NCBI GenBank assembly: GCA_012295275.1
Contig: CM022667.1
Coordinates: forward strand, 5,432,208 to 5,457,207
Source of the DNA: Chrysomallon squamiferum
Lineage: Eukaryota; Mollusca; Gastropoda; Neomphalida; Peltospiridae
DNA: 25,000 nucleotides
Reading direction: 5' to 3'
Position numbers and translations under genes: made by a program. How positions within the stretch are numbered: the stretch's first letter is position 1; each line of letters opens with the position of its first letter. This document shows, piece after piece, positions 1 to 19,777 of this stretch. The notes beneath the pieces are model-generated. The model was not told the origin of the DNA and did no database searches. It saw nothing but the letters and a program-made list of their open reading frames with translations.

Positions 1-1743
<1,743 letters not shown>

Positions 1744-1764
1744 ATGCAACACAATAATGTAGCA

Positions 1765-2165
1765 GTAGTATTAGAAGTAGTAGTAGTAGTAGTTGTAGTA
1801 GTAGTAACAGCAGCAGTAGTGTACGCATTCCTCAGATTTACAGATCATATTATATTAACACGTGCACAAATATACACACACATACTCCTTCTGTTACTAC
1901 AACTACTGCCACTACTTCTGCACTGACGCAACGTATGCCATCACTACTACTGCAGTAACCAATACACGACTACTACAATTACTACTGTACTACTACAACT
2001 ACCACTACGTCTGCTCTGCTGCGCGAACTACCATTACTAGTACAACCGTCAAACTAATACTACGACTACTACTACAACTGCTGCTGCTATTATTACTAAT
2101 GCAACCACTAGTATTACTGCTGCTGCTATTACTATTTCTACTACAACTATTACTAATATTAAACT
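1765..2165. repeat. Degenerate (TAG)n then (CTA)n trinucleotide region
   Basis: The left part (1765-1825) is TAG/GTA-rich on the + strand, and the right part (about 1895-2165) is CTA/ACT-rich, which is its reverse complement. The two halves could pair as an imperfect hairpin. The overlapping open frames on both strands are low-complexity products of the repeat, not genes. Confidence 0.8.
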
Positions 2166-2340
2166 TACTTTCCAGTAAGTCTGTAAACCAATTTCTTTTC
2201 TCTAAAAATAGAAAAAAGAAAAGAAAAAGAAGATAAAAAGTAAAAGGAATTTCGATCATGACACATCAAAACAGCATTTTTTTACTTTAATGTGACACAA
2301 GTAATAGTTCTTAAATATTAATCATAAAATGTAAGAGGTT

Positions 2341-2363
2341 ATATATATATATATATATATATA
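2341..2363. repeat. (TA)n microsatellite
   Basis: A pure TA dinucleotide tract. It lies directly 3' of the stop codon of the possible minus-strand secreted-peptide gene, in what would be its 3' UTR. Confidence 0.9.
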
Positions 2364-2367
2364 AATA

Positions 2368-2588
2368 TTAATAATAAAATGTATAGCACACAAAAATGAG
2401 CAGTATGTCATATTTAAAGTGTTGGTTGTGCGACAGGGAACAGCTATGTGTTTTAATCTGAAGTGTAGCACACAAGAGAAGGTTAAAGTGCTGTAGACAT
2501 GTTTTGTTTTTCACCTCGTCGTGAGGACACCAAGTGCATGTCGAGAAAATTTCCTCTGAAGCAGGTTTGGTTAAATTATTATTATAGC

Positions 2589-2669
<81 letters not shown>

Positions 2670-2938
2670 TTATTATTATTATTATTATTATCAGTATTAT
2701 TTTTATTATTATTATTATTTTTTTGTTTTTGTTTTTTTTGTCAGCCAAAACAATGCCATGACAACCTGGAGGTACAAAAAAGCTGTTTATTTCAGAGGAA
2801 TTTTTCTTACGTTTCTGCACCTGTACATACATATTAACCATGGCAAAGTGCTTGGTGCTAAATTCACAAATTACCATTCCAAAATCATAACGAAATAAAT
2901 ATTTGTAAACTTTATTTTCTAGAAATTTCATAAATGTG

Positions 2939-2974
<36 letters not shown>

Positions 2975-3104
2975 TAATCTGAGCTATCAAACTTTCTGTT
3001 GGTTTTACAAATAAATATTTAACATTAAAAAGTCACACACCCGGGTTAACAGGAACACAGCTTGCTACAGCCACACACACCAAGACGAGAAGAATTTGCT
3101 TCAT
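2368..3104 (-). CDS. Possible small secreted cysteine-containing peptide (two exons)
   Basis: Read on the minus strand. Exon 1 (3104-3041, 64 nt) encodes a textbook signal peptide, MKQILLVLVCVAVASC, followed by VPVNPG. It ends in phase 1 before a GTGTGT donor; unspliced, the frame stops two codons later. A phase-compatible acceptor (CTTCAG) precedes 2555. Exon 2 (2555-2368) would encode about 61 residues starting EEIFSTCTWCPHDE, with a CxxC and three further cysteines, and ends at TAA (2370-2368). The mature product would be about 65 aa. The pieces fit in phase and the signal peptide is convincing, but the intron is full of (ATA)n, the acceptor has a weak pyrimidine tract, and no AATAAA is seen downstream. 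I do not recognise a family. The signal exon could splice to something else, or be chance. Confidence 0.3.
2577..2730. repeat. (TTA)n microsatellite
   Basis: About 50 units of TTA/ATT with a few interruptions. It produces long Tyr or Asn runs in open frames, which are artefacts. It lies in the putative intron of the minus-strand secreted-peptide candidate. Confidence 0.95.
2941..2973. repeat. Poly-T tract
   Basis: A run of about 32 T. It could be the A-tail of a minus-strand retroposed sequence, but I see no element body next to it. Confidence 0.85.
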
Positions 3105-3186
3105 TTTTTTCAAACTGTAAATTAAATATGTATCCTGTTATTACAATCCTGAATATCATAACACCGCCAATTTTTTTTTTTTTAAA

Positions 3187-3188
3187 TT

Positions 3189-3227
<39 letters not shown>

Positions 3228-3237
3228 CTAACTAACT
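3187..3237. repeat. (CTAA)n microsatellite
   Basis: About 12 units of CTAA with one interruption, followed by an AAAT-rich zone to about 3265. Confidence 0.93.
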
Positions 3238-3834
3238 TAATAAATATTTAAATAAATAAATAAACAATGAAAAATAAACCGAGAAATACATACATTTATA
3301 TCGGAGTATAAGGTAGCAAGGGACCTGTGATGTGCCGTTCACGATTTCATTTATCTCTTCCGTGAACGAATACGAATTGTAATTAAACAGTACAGTTAGT
3401 TTTATTATATCTGTTAATATTATGCTTCATCTATGTCTCGATATAAATGTATTTTTAACAGTTGTGAGACAGTAATTAGCAGAAGAAAAAAAAACTATTC
3501 TCTTACACATTGTTTTTTGTTTCTTGGCTGTAAAAACGATTGCCTAACTCATTATTATCAATTCAAAGAACAACTTATATTTATTACTGTCATAAAGAGA
3601 ATGGGTTAATTTAATCTTCACAATTAGGATGAAACGATTTCTGGGAATATGTATAAAATAACAGAGTGAATTTCAGATATTATCAATGAACTCCGTGTGC
3701 TGTGAGTGTGTCTGTGCGTGTGTAGTTATATGTGTGAACAGGTGTGTGTACGTGTTCGATGTTTGTGTATAACTGCCGGTGTGTCCCGTGTAAAGAAAGA
3801 AAGGAAGAATAAAAGCACTAATGTATAAAATAAG

Positions 3835-4503
3835 AAAAAGACCATACCTCCGTGATTTCAACAGATGTTTGTTATTAATCAACAAAATCCTTGTTATATA
3901 CGTTAGGGCTTATCAAATTGCTTGCGACTTTCCTAGTGTGTAAACAGCAGGTGTTTATCTATTATCTATTTCTGTGTTTGCATCTCTAAATATACATGTT
4001 TGCGTCTATTTCTGGATGGGTATCCAGATATATACTTAACACAAATATTTACCACTCAGAAAAGCTTTTTCTAAATTTCACCACTTTACTGATTTCTAAA
4101 ACTGCAGAAGGTCAGTTATCTTACCCAGTGGTTAAACTTCAGTTAGTGAAAAACTTATAATTGGTCTACTTCATCCAGTCTTTGAGAGCCAGATGTAAAC
4201 AACCCCAACCCTTCCCGCCTACCCCGAATCATGCTTAGGATTTTGTCCGAGCAAAAGTGTTACAAAGACTGGTCCTCTGATTTTCACTCTGCGAATTATT
4301 GAGTAAAAATTAATTTTTACCAAACCAAGGTTTAATGAACATGTATATTTAGAGATGCAAACACAGAAACAGATAATAGATAAACACCTGCTGTTTACAC
4401 ACTAGGAAAGTCGCAAGCAATCTGATAAGCCCTAACGTATATAACAAAGATTTTGTTGATTAATAACAAACATCTGTTGAAATCACGGAGGTATGGTCTT
4501 TTT
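3835..4503. mobile_element. Long inverted repeat, 166-bp arms (foldback element candidate)
   Basis: The left arm (3835-4000) and the right arm (4338-4503) are reverse complements over 166 bp with only three mismatches that I can find and no gap, around a 337-bp spacer. The outer ends carry AAAAAGACCATACCTC and its complement; the right end runs into poly-T. High identity implies a recent origin or gene-conversion-like maintenance. No transposase frame lies inside, and I could not define a target-site duplication, so a foldback/MITE-type element and a local inverted duplication both remain possible. Confidence 0.75.
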
Positions 4504-5125
4504 TTTTTTTTTGATTTCTCAAGGTTTTGTGTTGTAAGATGTCTCAACACGCATGGTTGCTAAGGACTTTTTGAAGTGAATGAACTGCCTCTAGCTGATT
4601 AATTTCTGCGGACTTTTTACGAGTTCTTTGTATTTACTATGGTGAATAATAAAAATGCCATATCTGTATCAGTTTTTGTGCAATTTGCATAAAATTTTAT
4701 CTTTTTAGAAACTTATTTGTGTGTTCGTATATCAACTTTTGTTTAGGGTCACAAGTGTTTCCTTTTGCCAAAGTGCTTCACATTTTGCAAGAAACAAAAA
4801 TGTTTTGGGTGAACTCTGTGATATGTACATTGTCTGTACGTTATCATCATAGATCGAGATCAAACTTGTCCTTTTTGCTTGAGGTTACTTTATGTATGCA
4901 AATAAAACAAGATGGGGAAATGGATTAGCATTAGGAAAATAACACGTCACCAGATACTGAACTGAAAGATGTGTTTTTTGTTTTGTTTTGTTGTTGTTTT
5001 TTTACTTGGAGTAAACTACAACTGAGGAAGAAAAAGTCATCATGGATACAGTTGGAAAAAGTAATTGCCATTTAATTCTAACATAGACGGTAACATTTTT
5101 CTGGTTTCATGGCTGCACATATTTA

Positions 5126-5160
<35 letters not shown>

Positions 5161-5711
5161 AAAAAGCACTCACTTTATTTATCTGAAGATCAAAGTCAAT
5201 CAGCAAACCTGCGATGTTTCACTTTATGCTTGCTTTTCAGGTAGAAAACGTTTTTAATGTTTAGTCAATCTTTAAAAATTACTTGAATGACAGTCGGTAT
5301 TCAGTCTCGTAACATATTATGGCCAGTTTGTAATTATCCTGGTTTGGATAAATTATCACAAGCTTTGATGACCATTATTACAGAAATAACCTAATTTCTG
5401 GATGGAATCCAAATGAAGTATCAAATTTTACTGGACTATTAGGATGGATCAATGGTTGAGTTTGTATGGATAAGGCATTGGTTAATTTAGAATCATTAAT
5501 TAATGGTGGTTATACAGTATAGTTGCAATGAATTGTAAATACTCGTTTGGTATTTTTCGCGAAGTAGCTCAAGTCCTGATATTATCCAGACCAGACTTAG
5601 TTGACGTGTCTTTTTCTTTTCAATGTTTCAATGACATCAAATCTAGTTACGCATAAGCAGATAAAATATTTTCATTTAATGTTATTCTGATTATTTTAAT
5701 ATCAATTTGGA

Positions 5712-5714
<3 letters not shown>

Positions 5715-5796
<82 letters not shown>
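5715..5796. repeat. (ATA)n microsatellite
   Basis: A near-perfect AAT/ATA trinucleotide array of about 27 units, about 180 bp upstream of the gene A start codon. Confidence 0.95.
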
Positions 5797-5799
<3 letters not shown>

Positions 5800-5889
5800 C
5801 GAAACAGTTATAAAGAGTTCATTACAAATATTATTGATAAATATTTATAGCAACTAGATCACTTGTATATAACCGATGTCTAAAATCGT

Positions 5890-5975
5890 AAACCAGTTTA
5901 TAATCGAACTGTTCACGCAAACTGACTCTCCTTTAGTTTGCCGATTTACCGCTAGAGAAACTGAACTAAAGTGAA
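5890..5975 (+). promoter_or_regulatory. Likely proximal promoter / 5' UTR of gene A
   Basis: An AACCAGTTTATAATCG block lies about 80 bp before the ATG. A similar AAACCAGTTGCTATC block lies at a comparable distance upstream of gene B. The TTTATAAT could act as a TATA-like element, but this is inferred only from position and from similarity between the two paralogs. Confidence 0.3.
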
Positions 5976-6033
5976 ATGGCGTTTGAGTATTTGTTTCTGT
6001 GCACATTTCTGCTGCATTTTGACATTTGCTCAG
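5976..6033 (+). CDS. Gene A exon 1: signal peptide
   Basis: Encodes MAFEYLFLCTFLLHFDICS plus one base (phase 1), with donor G|GTTAGT. The gene B first exon is the same length (58 nt) and shares the MAF....TFLLH.DIC pattern and the same GTTAGT donor, which supports both start codons. Confidence 0.8.
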
Positions 6034-8200
6034 GTTAGTTTCTTCTTCTTCTCATATTTACTTTAATTATTTTGTTGTTTGTCTCTTCTCTTTATGTAAG
6101 TTTATGATGTTTTTTCTCCGTAAGATTATATAGTACCATAGTATGATTTTTAGATATAGATAGATATAGGTATAGATATAGATATATAATGATTTCAATC
6201 CCTGATAAAACTCATACTATGGTACAACATAATAAAATAAAATTAAGGTTAAAATAAAGTGACTATAGGACAGTCTGGCATTCTCACTTGTAATGACGAA
6301 ACTACTAGCAAATCACGTTCAGACAAAACCTCACTTGACAAAGGCTCCGTCATTAATCTGATTTTTGAACAAGGTCACAAAAACCTGGTCAGGAATATTT
6401 CTAATTACACTTGTGAAAAAGGTGATTAAACTGAAATTTGGTTATGTTGATTACTGTTGTGCTTATGAATCCACTAATGACACTATGATGAAAATATAAT
6501 CAGTAGGAGATCCCTTCCCTTTATATGATCATTAAAAGACCCATGTAAAAATAGAAGTCTAAGTGAAGAAAATTTGTATTTCAGGAAATGTGTTTCAACT
6601 GACGTTTTCTTTCTTGTTGACTGCAATGACTCCATTAAATGTGTTCTGTATCGGTACCACGTGCTGCATACAACCAGTCATTTCCTTTTAATTGCTATAA
6701 ATTAGTTAAGGACAGCGAAACATTCAAAAATTAGTCATTTATTGTGTTCTTATTTAGATAAATATATAGGTATATATATATATAAACAATAAAATTAAAA
6801 AACACACTAAAACACCGGCTTTCAAATTTCACTTCTGACCCCAACTGTCCTTCGGTCTCTTCGGTGGTCTGTACAGTCTGCTGCAATACGGAACTGTCAG
6901 CTGTAATGTTACCCCAGTTAATTCACTATTTTCATACAACCAGTTTCCTCAGTCCCTTTACCGCATGAGCTTGTAAATTCGTATTAGTGATCTCCTACTT
7001 TTCCTAAAAAATTATCGATACTTTTTGTGTTTACAGGTTACTCACTGCAGTTGTCTGGGAAGGCTTTAAATGATACATCATACACACTGACTTGCACAGT
7101 GACATATGCTGCAAATATCGACGACCTCATCATCTTCAGACGAAAGACCTCTGCGAAAGACGTGGCATCACTGAAACAGACTAAACGTGGATGTTCAGTG
7201 TTCAGTCAGCCCAGAGCGGGCTATCATGCAGCATGTGGATCTGGAACACAGGGCGGCGCTTCTGACCTTAAGAAATACACACTGAAGATCTACAGTCTTG
7301 CAGAAGAGGATTCTACAGATTGGTGGTGTTACCTGCAAAGGCTTGGAGCGCGAAGTAACAATTACAAGCTTCACGTTTTTAGTGAGTTGAAAATAGGGAA
7401 ATATATGCAGAAAATAAATACCATTTTTTTTTAAAGATATTAAAATCTAACGTCATATTTAAGCACCGTTATGTAAAGGGAATAATATATATATATATAT
7501 ATATATGTATATGTATATTACTGCACTAAAATTTAGGGATTCAGTGTTACATGTCCAACCACGCAACCACAAAAAGCTATGATATTTATATATGTAGAGC
7601 TAATCATTGTTATAATATCTTAATATATAGATATTATTTTGTATTTCCCAGTTCATATATCTATTGATTTTACTCATTGTGGATTTTTAGTATTAATATA
7701 AAGAAAAATGAACGAATGAATCATTATTTAAGGTTTATTAAAAAAAAAAAAAAGTATATGCAATATAAACACAACCATCAGTTTATTTTGGAAACATAAA
7801 ATACATTAGAAAAAATATTACAAATAATTTACAATAAAAGTGACTCAACAGCTGATTTTATAGTCTTTTAGTTGTCAAATTTTTATTTATTTAATTATTT
7901 ATCTATTTTTTTATTTATTTATTTATTTAATTATTTTAAAATAATTTATTGTTATGACATTGATTAATATTATGCATTGTCTAATGTTTCATTCCATTTA
8001 ACACACATCTTCCCAACAGCTGACTGTTATTTTTACTGCAGTTCGTTTTTATGAAAAGATGTTAATTGTTCTGCGCTAACTTCACCATAATACGTCATTT
8101 TTAATTCTTACCTATGATATAATATTTAGGAAAAAGAAAGCAATATAATTCTAGTTATTTGAAATAAATGTGTTATTTTCTGACTCGTCAACAGCTAAGA

Positions 8201-8246
<46 letters not shown>

Positions 8247-8263
8247 GTTATTGTTGTTGTTTG

Positions 8264-8311
<48 letters not shown>

Positions 8312-10085
8312 GTTTTCCTAGAAAATGAAGTGTAATGTTGCTGTCAGTGGTGCTTTATAAAATATTGATATTTCAAGAATTATTACGACACTGGAAAGCC
8401 TAAGTATATGCATGAATATCTTTGAAATTTCAGTCACGTTTTACATCAAGTTGTATAAATGTTGTTAATACTTTAAACAATAGTTTCGTGATGTAATAAT
8501 TGAAGTGCAAATTATTTCTATGGAACAATAATGTGACTGATTATTCATTAGTACATTAGTCCCGATAAAACACTTCAAAACACGAAATGATAATCCCTAT
8601 TGTTGTCTTTATTTATTGTGTTATTATAAGAGCATGCTTGTGATGATGTATAGACCTGAAAGCATAATTTTCTGTTTCTAGACAATGCTTTCAACGTGTT
8701 TTTTTTTTTTTTTTGTTGCAAGTTTTTTTTTTTTTGTCCAAGTAGTAAAAACATAACATTTTTTAATGTGATGAAAACTTCACCAGTAATAGTAATACTA
8801 ACAGGATGTAAAGCTGATGACACACTATGCCTGAATACCAGTGTCATAAATGAAAGCAGCAAACTAAGTATTTTAATATAGTATTCGATATATAAAATTT
8901 TACCTTTGGAAAAAGATGATAGTTGAGTTATGTATGTGTGTGTGTCCTAATTATTTTTTAATTAATAATAAACAAGACTGTTAACAGAACTGATTCGTAG
9001 TAAACAGGATATTTTACTATCTCTGTGTTTTAATTATTACAGTTCCTTGTGACTGGTGTAGTATCATGTGCTGGACACTAGGAAGTCTCGTTATGGCTGG
9101 TGTTATCGCCATCACTGTAGTAGTGAATGCCGAACCTGGTGGTGAGTTTGTTTTAACTTTGAGATTCCTCCAGTGCTGCATACACAGAAGAAAACGAAAC
9201 AGATGATGTGGAAAGCATGTTTTATATCTCACCATGCTAGGCCAGATTAAACGTTACTCAGTGCTGACACTAAACAAATCATGCAGCTGTTTGTACTGAG
9301 GTGTGCTATATGATTGAACTAGTGTGTAACTGTGTGTGTTTGTTTGTTTTTACCATATTTGTGTCCTACTTCATCCAGTTTACATATCACAAATACAATT
9401 TTGTTTCCATATTGATTAACATAGCACACTATATAAATGCATGTTCTCAGTTAATGAAATTCTGTTCACCAAATAAGAACTTAATATAAACGAAAATTTG
9501 ATATCAATAGTTTATTTAATGAAAGTTGATATCCAGTTTTACAAATTTAGATACCCCAGTTACAAAAGTGTTTGGTCATTGGTGTAGAGTCATTTCACAA
9601 CTAAAACTAAGTCTGTAATCACACATTATTAACTCTTTATTAATGAAATTTTCTATTTTGATTTCATTCCATATTTTTAAGAGACCTGTCAGACGATAAC
9701 TTTAATATTTCTCAAAATGGATGGAGTTGCTCTCAATATCATTGCGATTATTACAACAGTTTGGCTCGTAACCGAGAATAATCGTAAGTGAACTATTATT
9801 TCATTACTTAGTGTTTCCTGTTTTCTCTTTTGCTTCTATTCTAATAATTAACCATTACTTTTAAAATGGCTTGGCTACATATGGAAGAATAATGCATAAA
9901 TTGATTATATTATTCAAATAGCGTAGTATCAACATTCATATAACAAACGTTACAACACTTGGTTTTCTCTTTCAGTTGACAAAAGTGATTGGCCGTGGAT
10001 TACAGCTGTCATAATCTGCGCTGTTGGTTTTTTGTTTGGAATTATCTTCTCTGCTTTTACTCTTGTCGAACATCAGCATCAGTGA
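5976..10085 (+). CDS. Gene A: Ig-domain membrane protein with three hydrophobic segments (six exons)
   Basis: The coding exons are 5976-6033, 6269-6421, 7037-7381, 9043-9141, 9682-9783 and 9976-10085. They total 867 nt, giving about 288 aa. Every intron is phase 1 with GT..AG ends. Residues 1-19 are a signal peptide. Residues 20-70 are a small module with two cysteines and overlapping NIS/NYT glycosylation sites. Residues 71-185 are a V-like Ig domain (Cys90 in TLTC, Cys168 in WWC, extra Cys123 and Cys137). Hydrophobic segments fall at about 196-213, 234-248 and 260-283, and a five-residue tail EHQHQ follows. The predicted form is a surface glycoprotein with almost no cytoplasmic tail, so any signalling would need a partner. 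A surface or immune receptor role is inference. Gene B downstream is a paralog with the same membrane exons. The family is not one I can name. The least certain exon is 6269-6421. Confidence 0.72.
6131..6227. repeat. Short hairpin / MITE-like inverted repeat in gene A intron 1
   Basis: GTACCATAGTATGA (6133-6146) recurs in inverted form as TCATACTATGGTAC (6212-6225), around a (GATATA)-rich loop of about 65 bp. It could be a very small inverted-repeat element or simply a local palindrome. Confidence 0.55.
6269..6421 (+). CDS. Gene A exon 2: short two-cysteine domain
   Basis: A 153-nt symmetric phase 1-1 exon, open throughout, encoding 51 residues that begin GQSGILTCNDE and end NYTCEKG. The two cysteines are about 41 residues apart, with two overlapping N-glycosylation sequons before the second. 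It could be a reduced Ig-like or stalk domain. The donor is G|GTGATT. The acceptor ACTATAG lacks a good pyrimidine tract, which lowers confidence. I found no clear copy in gene B. Confidence 0.5.
6771..6784. repeat. Short (TA)n tract in gene A intron 2
   Basis: A brief TA run. The rest of the intron (6422-7036) holds nothing else I can identify. Confidence 0.6.
7037..7381 (+). CDS. Gene A exon 3: V-like Ig domain
   Basis: A 345-nt phase 1-1 exon that encodes one complete domain starting GYSLQLSG. Conserved points are TLTC (B-strand cysteine), the DDLIIF block, a second pair GCSVF / AACGSG, KKYTLKI and EEDSTDWWC (F-strand cysteine), then NNYKLHVF. The acceptor is TGTTTACAG and the donor A|GTGAGT. 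It aligns along its length with the Ig exons of gene B (14451-14792) and gene C (23316-22972). The four cysteines suggest two disulfides. Confidence 0.88.
7382..9042. other. Gene A intron 3: microsatellites and a conserved pre-membrane block
   Basis: A 1.66-kb intron with a (TA)n tract (about 7485-7506), an (ATT)n array (about 8202-8311) and poly-T runs (8699-8735). A block at about 8800-8865 (TGAATACCAGTGTCATAAATG) matches the gene B intron near 18829-18880. No stalk exon like those of gene B was found, so the gene A Ig domain appears to join the first membrane exon directly. Confidence 0.6.
8202..8311. repeat. (ATT)n microsatellite
   Basis: Two (TTA)n blocks separated by a short GTTGTTGTT-rich interruption, in gene A intron 3. 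Confidence 0.93.
9043..9141 (+). CDS. Gene A exon 4: first transmembrane segment
   Basis: A 99-nt phase 1-1 exon that starts IPCDWCSIMCW and continues into the hydrophobic stretch TLGSLVMAGVIAITVVV, then NAEPG. The acceptor is ATTATTACAG and the donor G|GTGAGT. It is the paralog of gene B exon 19211-19297, with which it shares the VVVNA end and an identical splice context. Confidence 0.82.
9682..9783 (+). CDS. Gene A exon 5: second hydrophobic segment
   Basis: A 102-nt phase 1-1 exon starting ETCQTITLIF, with the hydrophobic stretch VALNIIAIITTVWLV followed by TENN. The gene B paralog is also exactly 102 nt and shares the IITTV..LV core. An Asp (232) sits just before the second hydrophobic run. 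The donor is C|GTAAGT and the acceptor TTTTTAAG. Confidence 0.75.
9976..10085 (+). CDS. Gene A exon 6: third transmembrane segment and stop
   Basis: Starts LDKSDWPW, continues through the hydrophobic ITAVIICAVGFLFGIIFSAF, and ends TLVEHQHQ before TGA (10083-10085). The gene B final exon starts VDKSHWSW and has the same layout. No ITAM, ITIM or other tyrosine motif is present in the short tail. Confidence 0.82.
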
Positions 10086-10250
10086 ATGATTTCAAAATAT
10101 TCATATTTTGTACTAACTATTAATCAAAACAGTAGACTTCACATTTCCTTTCGTTATTTGCTCTTCGTCATATTTAGAATAGTCTTCTTTACCTCCTATT
10201 ATTTGGTGAATAAGAACACTGATTTCACATATATATTATAATGCTTTCAC

Positions 10251-10256
10251 AATAAA
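10251..10256 (+). terminator. Candidate polyadenylation signal for gene A
   Basis: The canonical hexamer AATAAA lies 166 bp after the gene A stop codon. It is followed by a T-rich segment (CCCTTTTTCTCATTTC) that could serve as the downstream element. Confidence 0.6.
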
Positions 10257-10290
10257 ACGACATTAATCCCTTTTTCTCATTTCTTTTATA

Positions 10291-10296
10291 TTATTG

Positions 10297-10342
<46 letters not shown>

Positions 10343-10365
10343 ATTATTATTATTATTATTATTAA
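10291..10365. repeat. (ATT)n microsatellite
   Basis: TTA/ATT array with one AATTA interruption, just 3' of the gene A poly(A) signal. Confidence 0.92.
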
Positions 10366-11640
10366 ATTCAGTTCAGTTCAGGTTTTAAAATAACTTGTCT
10401 GTTTTATTCTTCTATTCAGGGTAGAAAGGTTATACAATAAAGGAAAAAAAACAACTTTAAAAAGATAATAATAACATAATAAAATAATTCTTAACGGATG
10501 ATAACTTTAACGGAAAAATACTGCACAAAACAGAAACGAAAAAATGTTAAAAGAAACAAATAGGAGAGTTTATTTCACCAAACATGAAATTTGTTTCCAT
10601 ATCACAAAATAGAGCAAACATATTACTTGTATTTAATATGTGAAAATGAGCATCAAGCAATTCAGTACGACATCACACAAAAGCAAACTAAAGATGATGA
10701 CACTAGGCAATATGATGTAAGCCAGCCAGTTATACACTGAGTTATCAAATTCAGCAAACGTTTTTGCTTTAACACTGCTTAAATTGTCATTCGACTTTTT
10801 TGATAACGAGGATTTGATTATCAAATACAGGCGATTTAAAAAATGTAACAGTGTTTAAATTGTTATTTATGTTATCAATAACCAATTGTCAATTCGGTTA
10901 AGTTCACAAAATTTTTATTTTTTAACAGTTAATTTTTTTATTTACGTTTTAGGAACTAAATTATCAATTTGGTTGTCAAATTCAAATATTTCAACAACAT
11001 CTAAATTACTGTGTTTCAGTGTACACATTTTTACTGTGTTGCATTTCTTTTATTTACTCAAAAAAAAAAAAAAATCAGTTATCATTTATTGTAACAAACA
11101 TGATCCTTTATCATTTAAATCAAGCTGTTGCCAACAATTATAATTTAATCATAAAAATTACTAGTATTTTATAAACATTTATTAATGTTGAAGTTAAGAC
11201 TGGACAAAAATAAAATGATATTCTCCATTCGTCAAAATATATCTAGAGATCTATTCATTTTTGTTCCTGCTTTAGTCAGTCAATTGTGCTAGTTCAGTTG
11301 AAAACATAGATTATGGACTTTTGCACCTGTCAGTATCATATTTTTAGTATGTATTGTATGTCTTTTACTTGTTATGATAAATTTTATCAGTTATTATTTA
11401 TCGTAAGAAAATATGAAGCTGTATCATGTTAAGCAGACTGTTTGCAATACTTATAATAAAAACGTAATGATAAAAATTATCAGTGTTTGTTTTTGATATG
11501 TCAGTGTGTTCACACTTGAATTGTGAAAGCTGAGTTTTCAAGCGCAGACACAAAAAATGAAGAAGATTAAGATGATCTTCTCAAATCATCAAAATATATC
11601 TAGAGATCCATTAATTAACAGCAAATTCAGATTTGGATTC
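10366..11640. repeat. Gene-flank repeat, copy 1 (3' of gene A)
   Basis: Non-coding sequence that is clearly related to sequence 3' of gene B. For example 11185-11560 matches 20600-20965 along most of its length, including GTTGAAGTTAAGA.TGGACA, ATATATCTAGAGATCTAT and GCAGACTGTTTGCAATACTT. Within this copy a second partial unit starts near 11525 and repeats the GACA..AAA.GA and CAAAATATATCTAGAGATCC elements about 345 bp later, so the family has some tandem structure. The short open frames here are not supported as genes. Confidence 0.7.
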
Positions 11641-12247
11641 TCTTTCCAGCAACATCGCATTACTGCTTATAACAACTGTCTGTGCAACACCTACGTGTTC
11701 AATAGACGTGATGTAACCTAACGTTTTTAAAACCATTAAGCCCATGCCATGAAATTTTAATATATATCTCCAGTTTTATTTATTGTCAGTAGAAAATAAA
11801 TATCAAGTTAGAACCATTAAATTATGATGATGCCCTTCAAACAGAAAATAATGCAATGCATAAATGAATAAAAAAATAAATAATAATTTAAAAAAATAAT
11901 TGCTGTTTTCAAATTGTCGTTAACCTAAAAAAATAAATAAAATAATAACGATGATGATGATGATGATGATGATGATAATAATAATAATAATAATCTTCTC
12001 ATAAAAACCACAACAAAAGAAACACAAAAAACACACACACACCCCCAAAAAAATAAACAAACAGCAAATATTTTTTAAATAAATAAATAAATAATAATAA
12101 ATAATAATAAAAACTAAAAACACAAACAACTAACAACAAACAGTCTCCCTGTATCTGGGGTTGCAAACCTAAACCAGTTGCTATCTGCGTGTTTGCCCGA
12201 ACAAACCTCTTTGTACTTCGGATTGACAGAGATAGAAAAGAAAGAAA
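11641..12247. other. Intergenic stretch between gene A and gene B
   Basis: Holds AAAT runs, a (GAT)n then (AAT)n array (about 11949-11994) and A-rich low-complexity sequence up to about 12115. The final 100 bp before 12248 share short blocks with the gene A upstream region and are the likely gene B promoter and 5' UTR. No gene seen. Confidence 0.5.

Positions 12248-19777
<7,530 letters not shown>

Larger units (their letters stand above)
4504..5975. other. Intergenic stretch before gene A
   Basis: No supported gene. It contains a (TA)n tract (5129-5157) and an (ATA)n array (about 5715-5796). The open frame starting at 4719 has no recognisable domain, signal peptide or splice context. The last 100 bp resemble the sequence upstream of gene B in short blocks (a shared AAACCAGTT and a similar stretch just before the ATG), suggesting shared 5' UTR or promoter sequence. 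Confidence 0.5.

Noticed and set aside
2499-2837. Open frames with long Tyr or Asn runs on both strands
   Set aside because: They are translations of the (TTA)n array and lack splice or domain support, apart from the segment used in the secreted-peptide candidate.
4719-4928. 69-codon + strand open frame near the left inverted repeat
   Set aside because: No recognisable motif, no paralog in the window, no good splice sites.
9017-9235. Minus-strand frame opposite the gene A membrane exon
   Set aside because: Shadow of exon 9043-9141, which has matching splice sites and a gene B paralog on the + strand.
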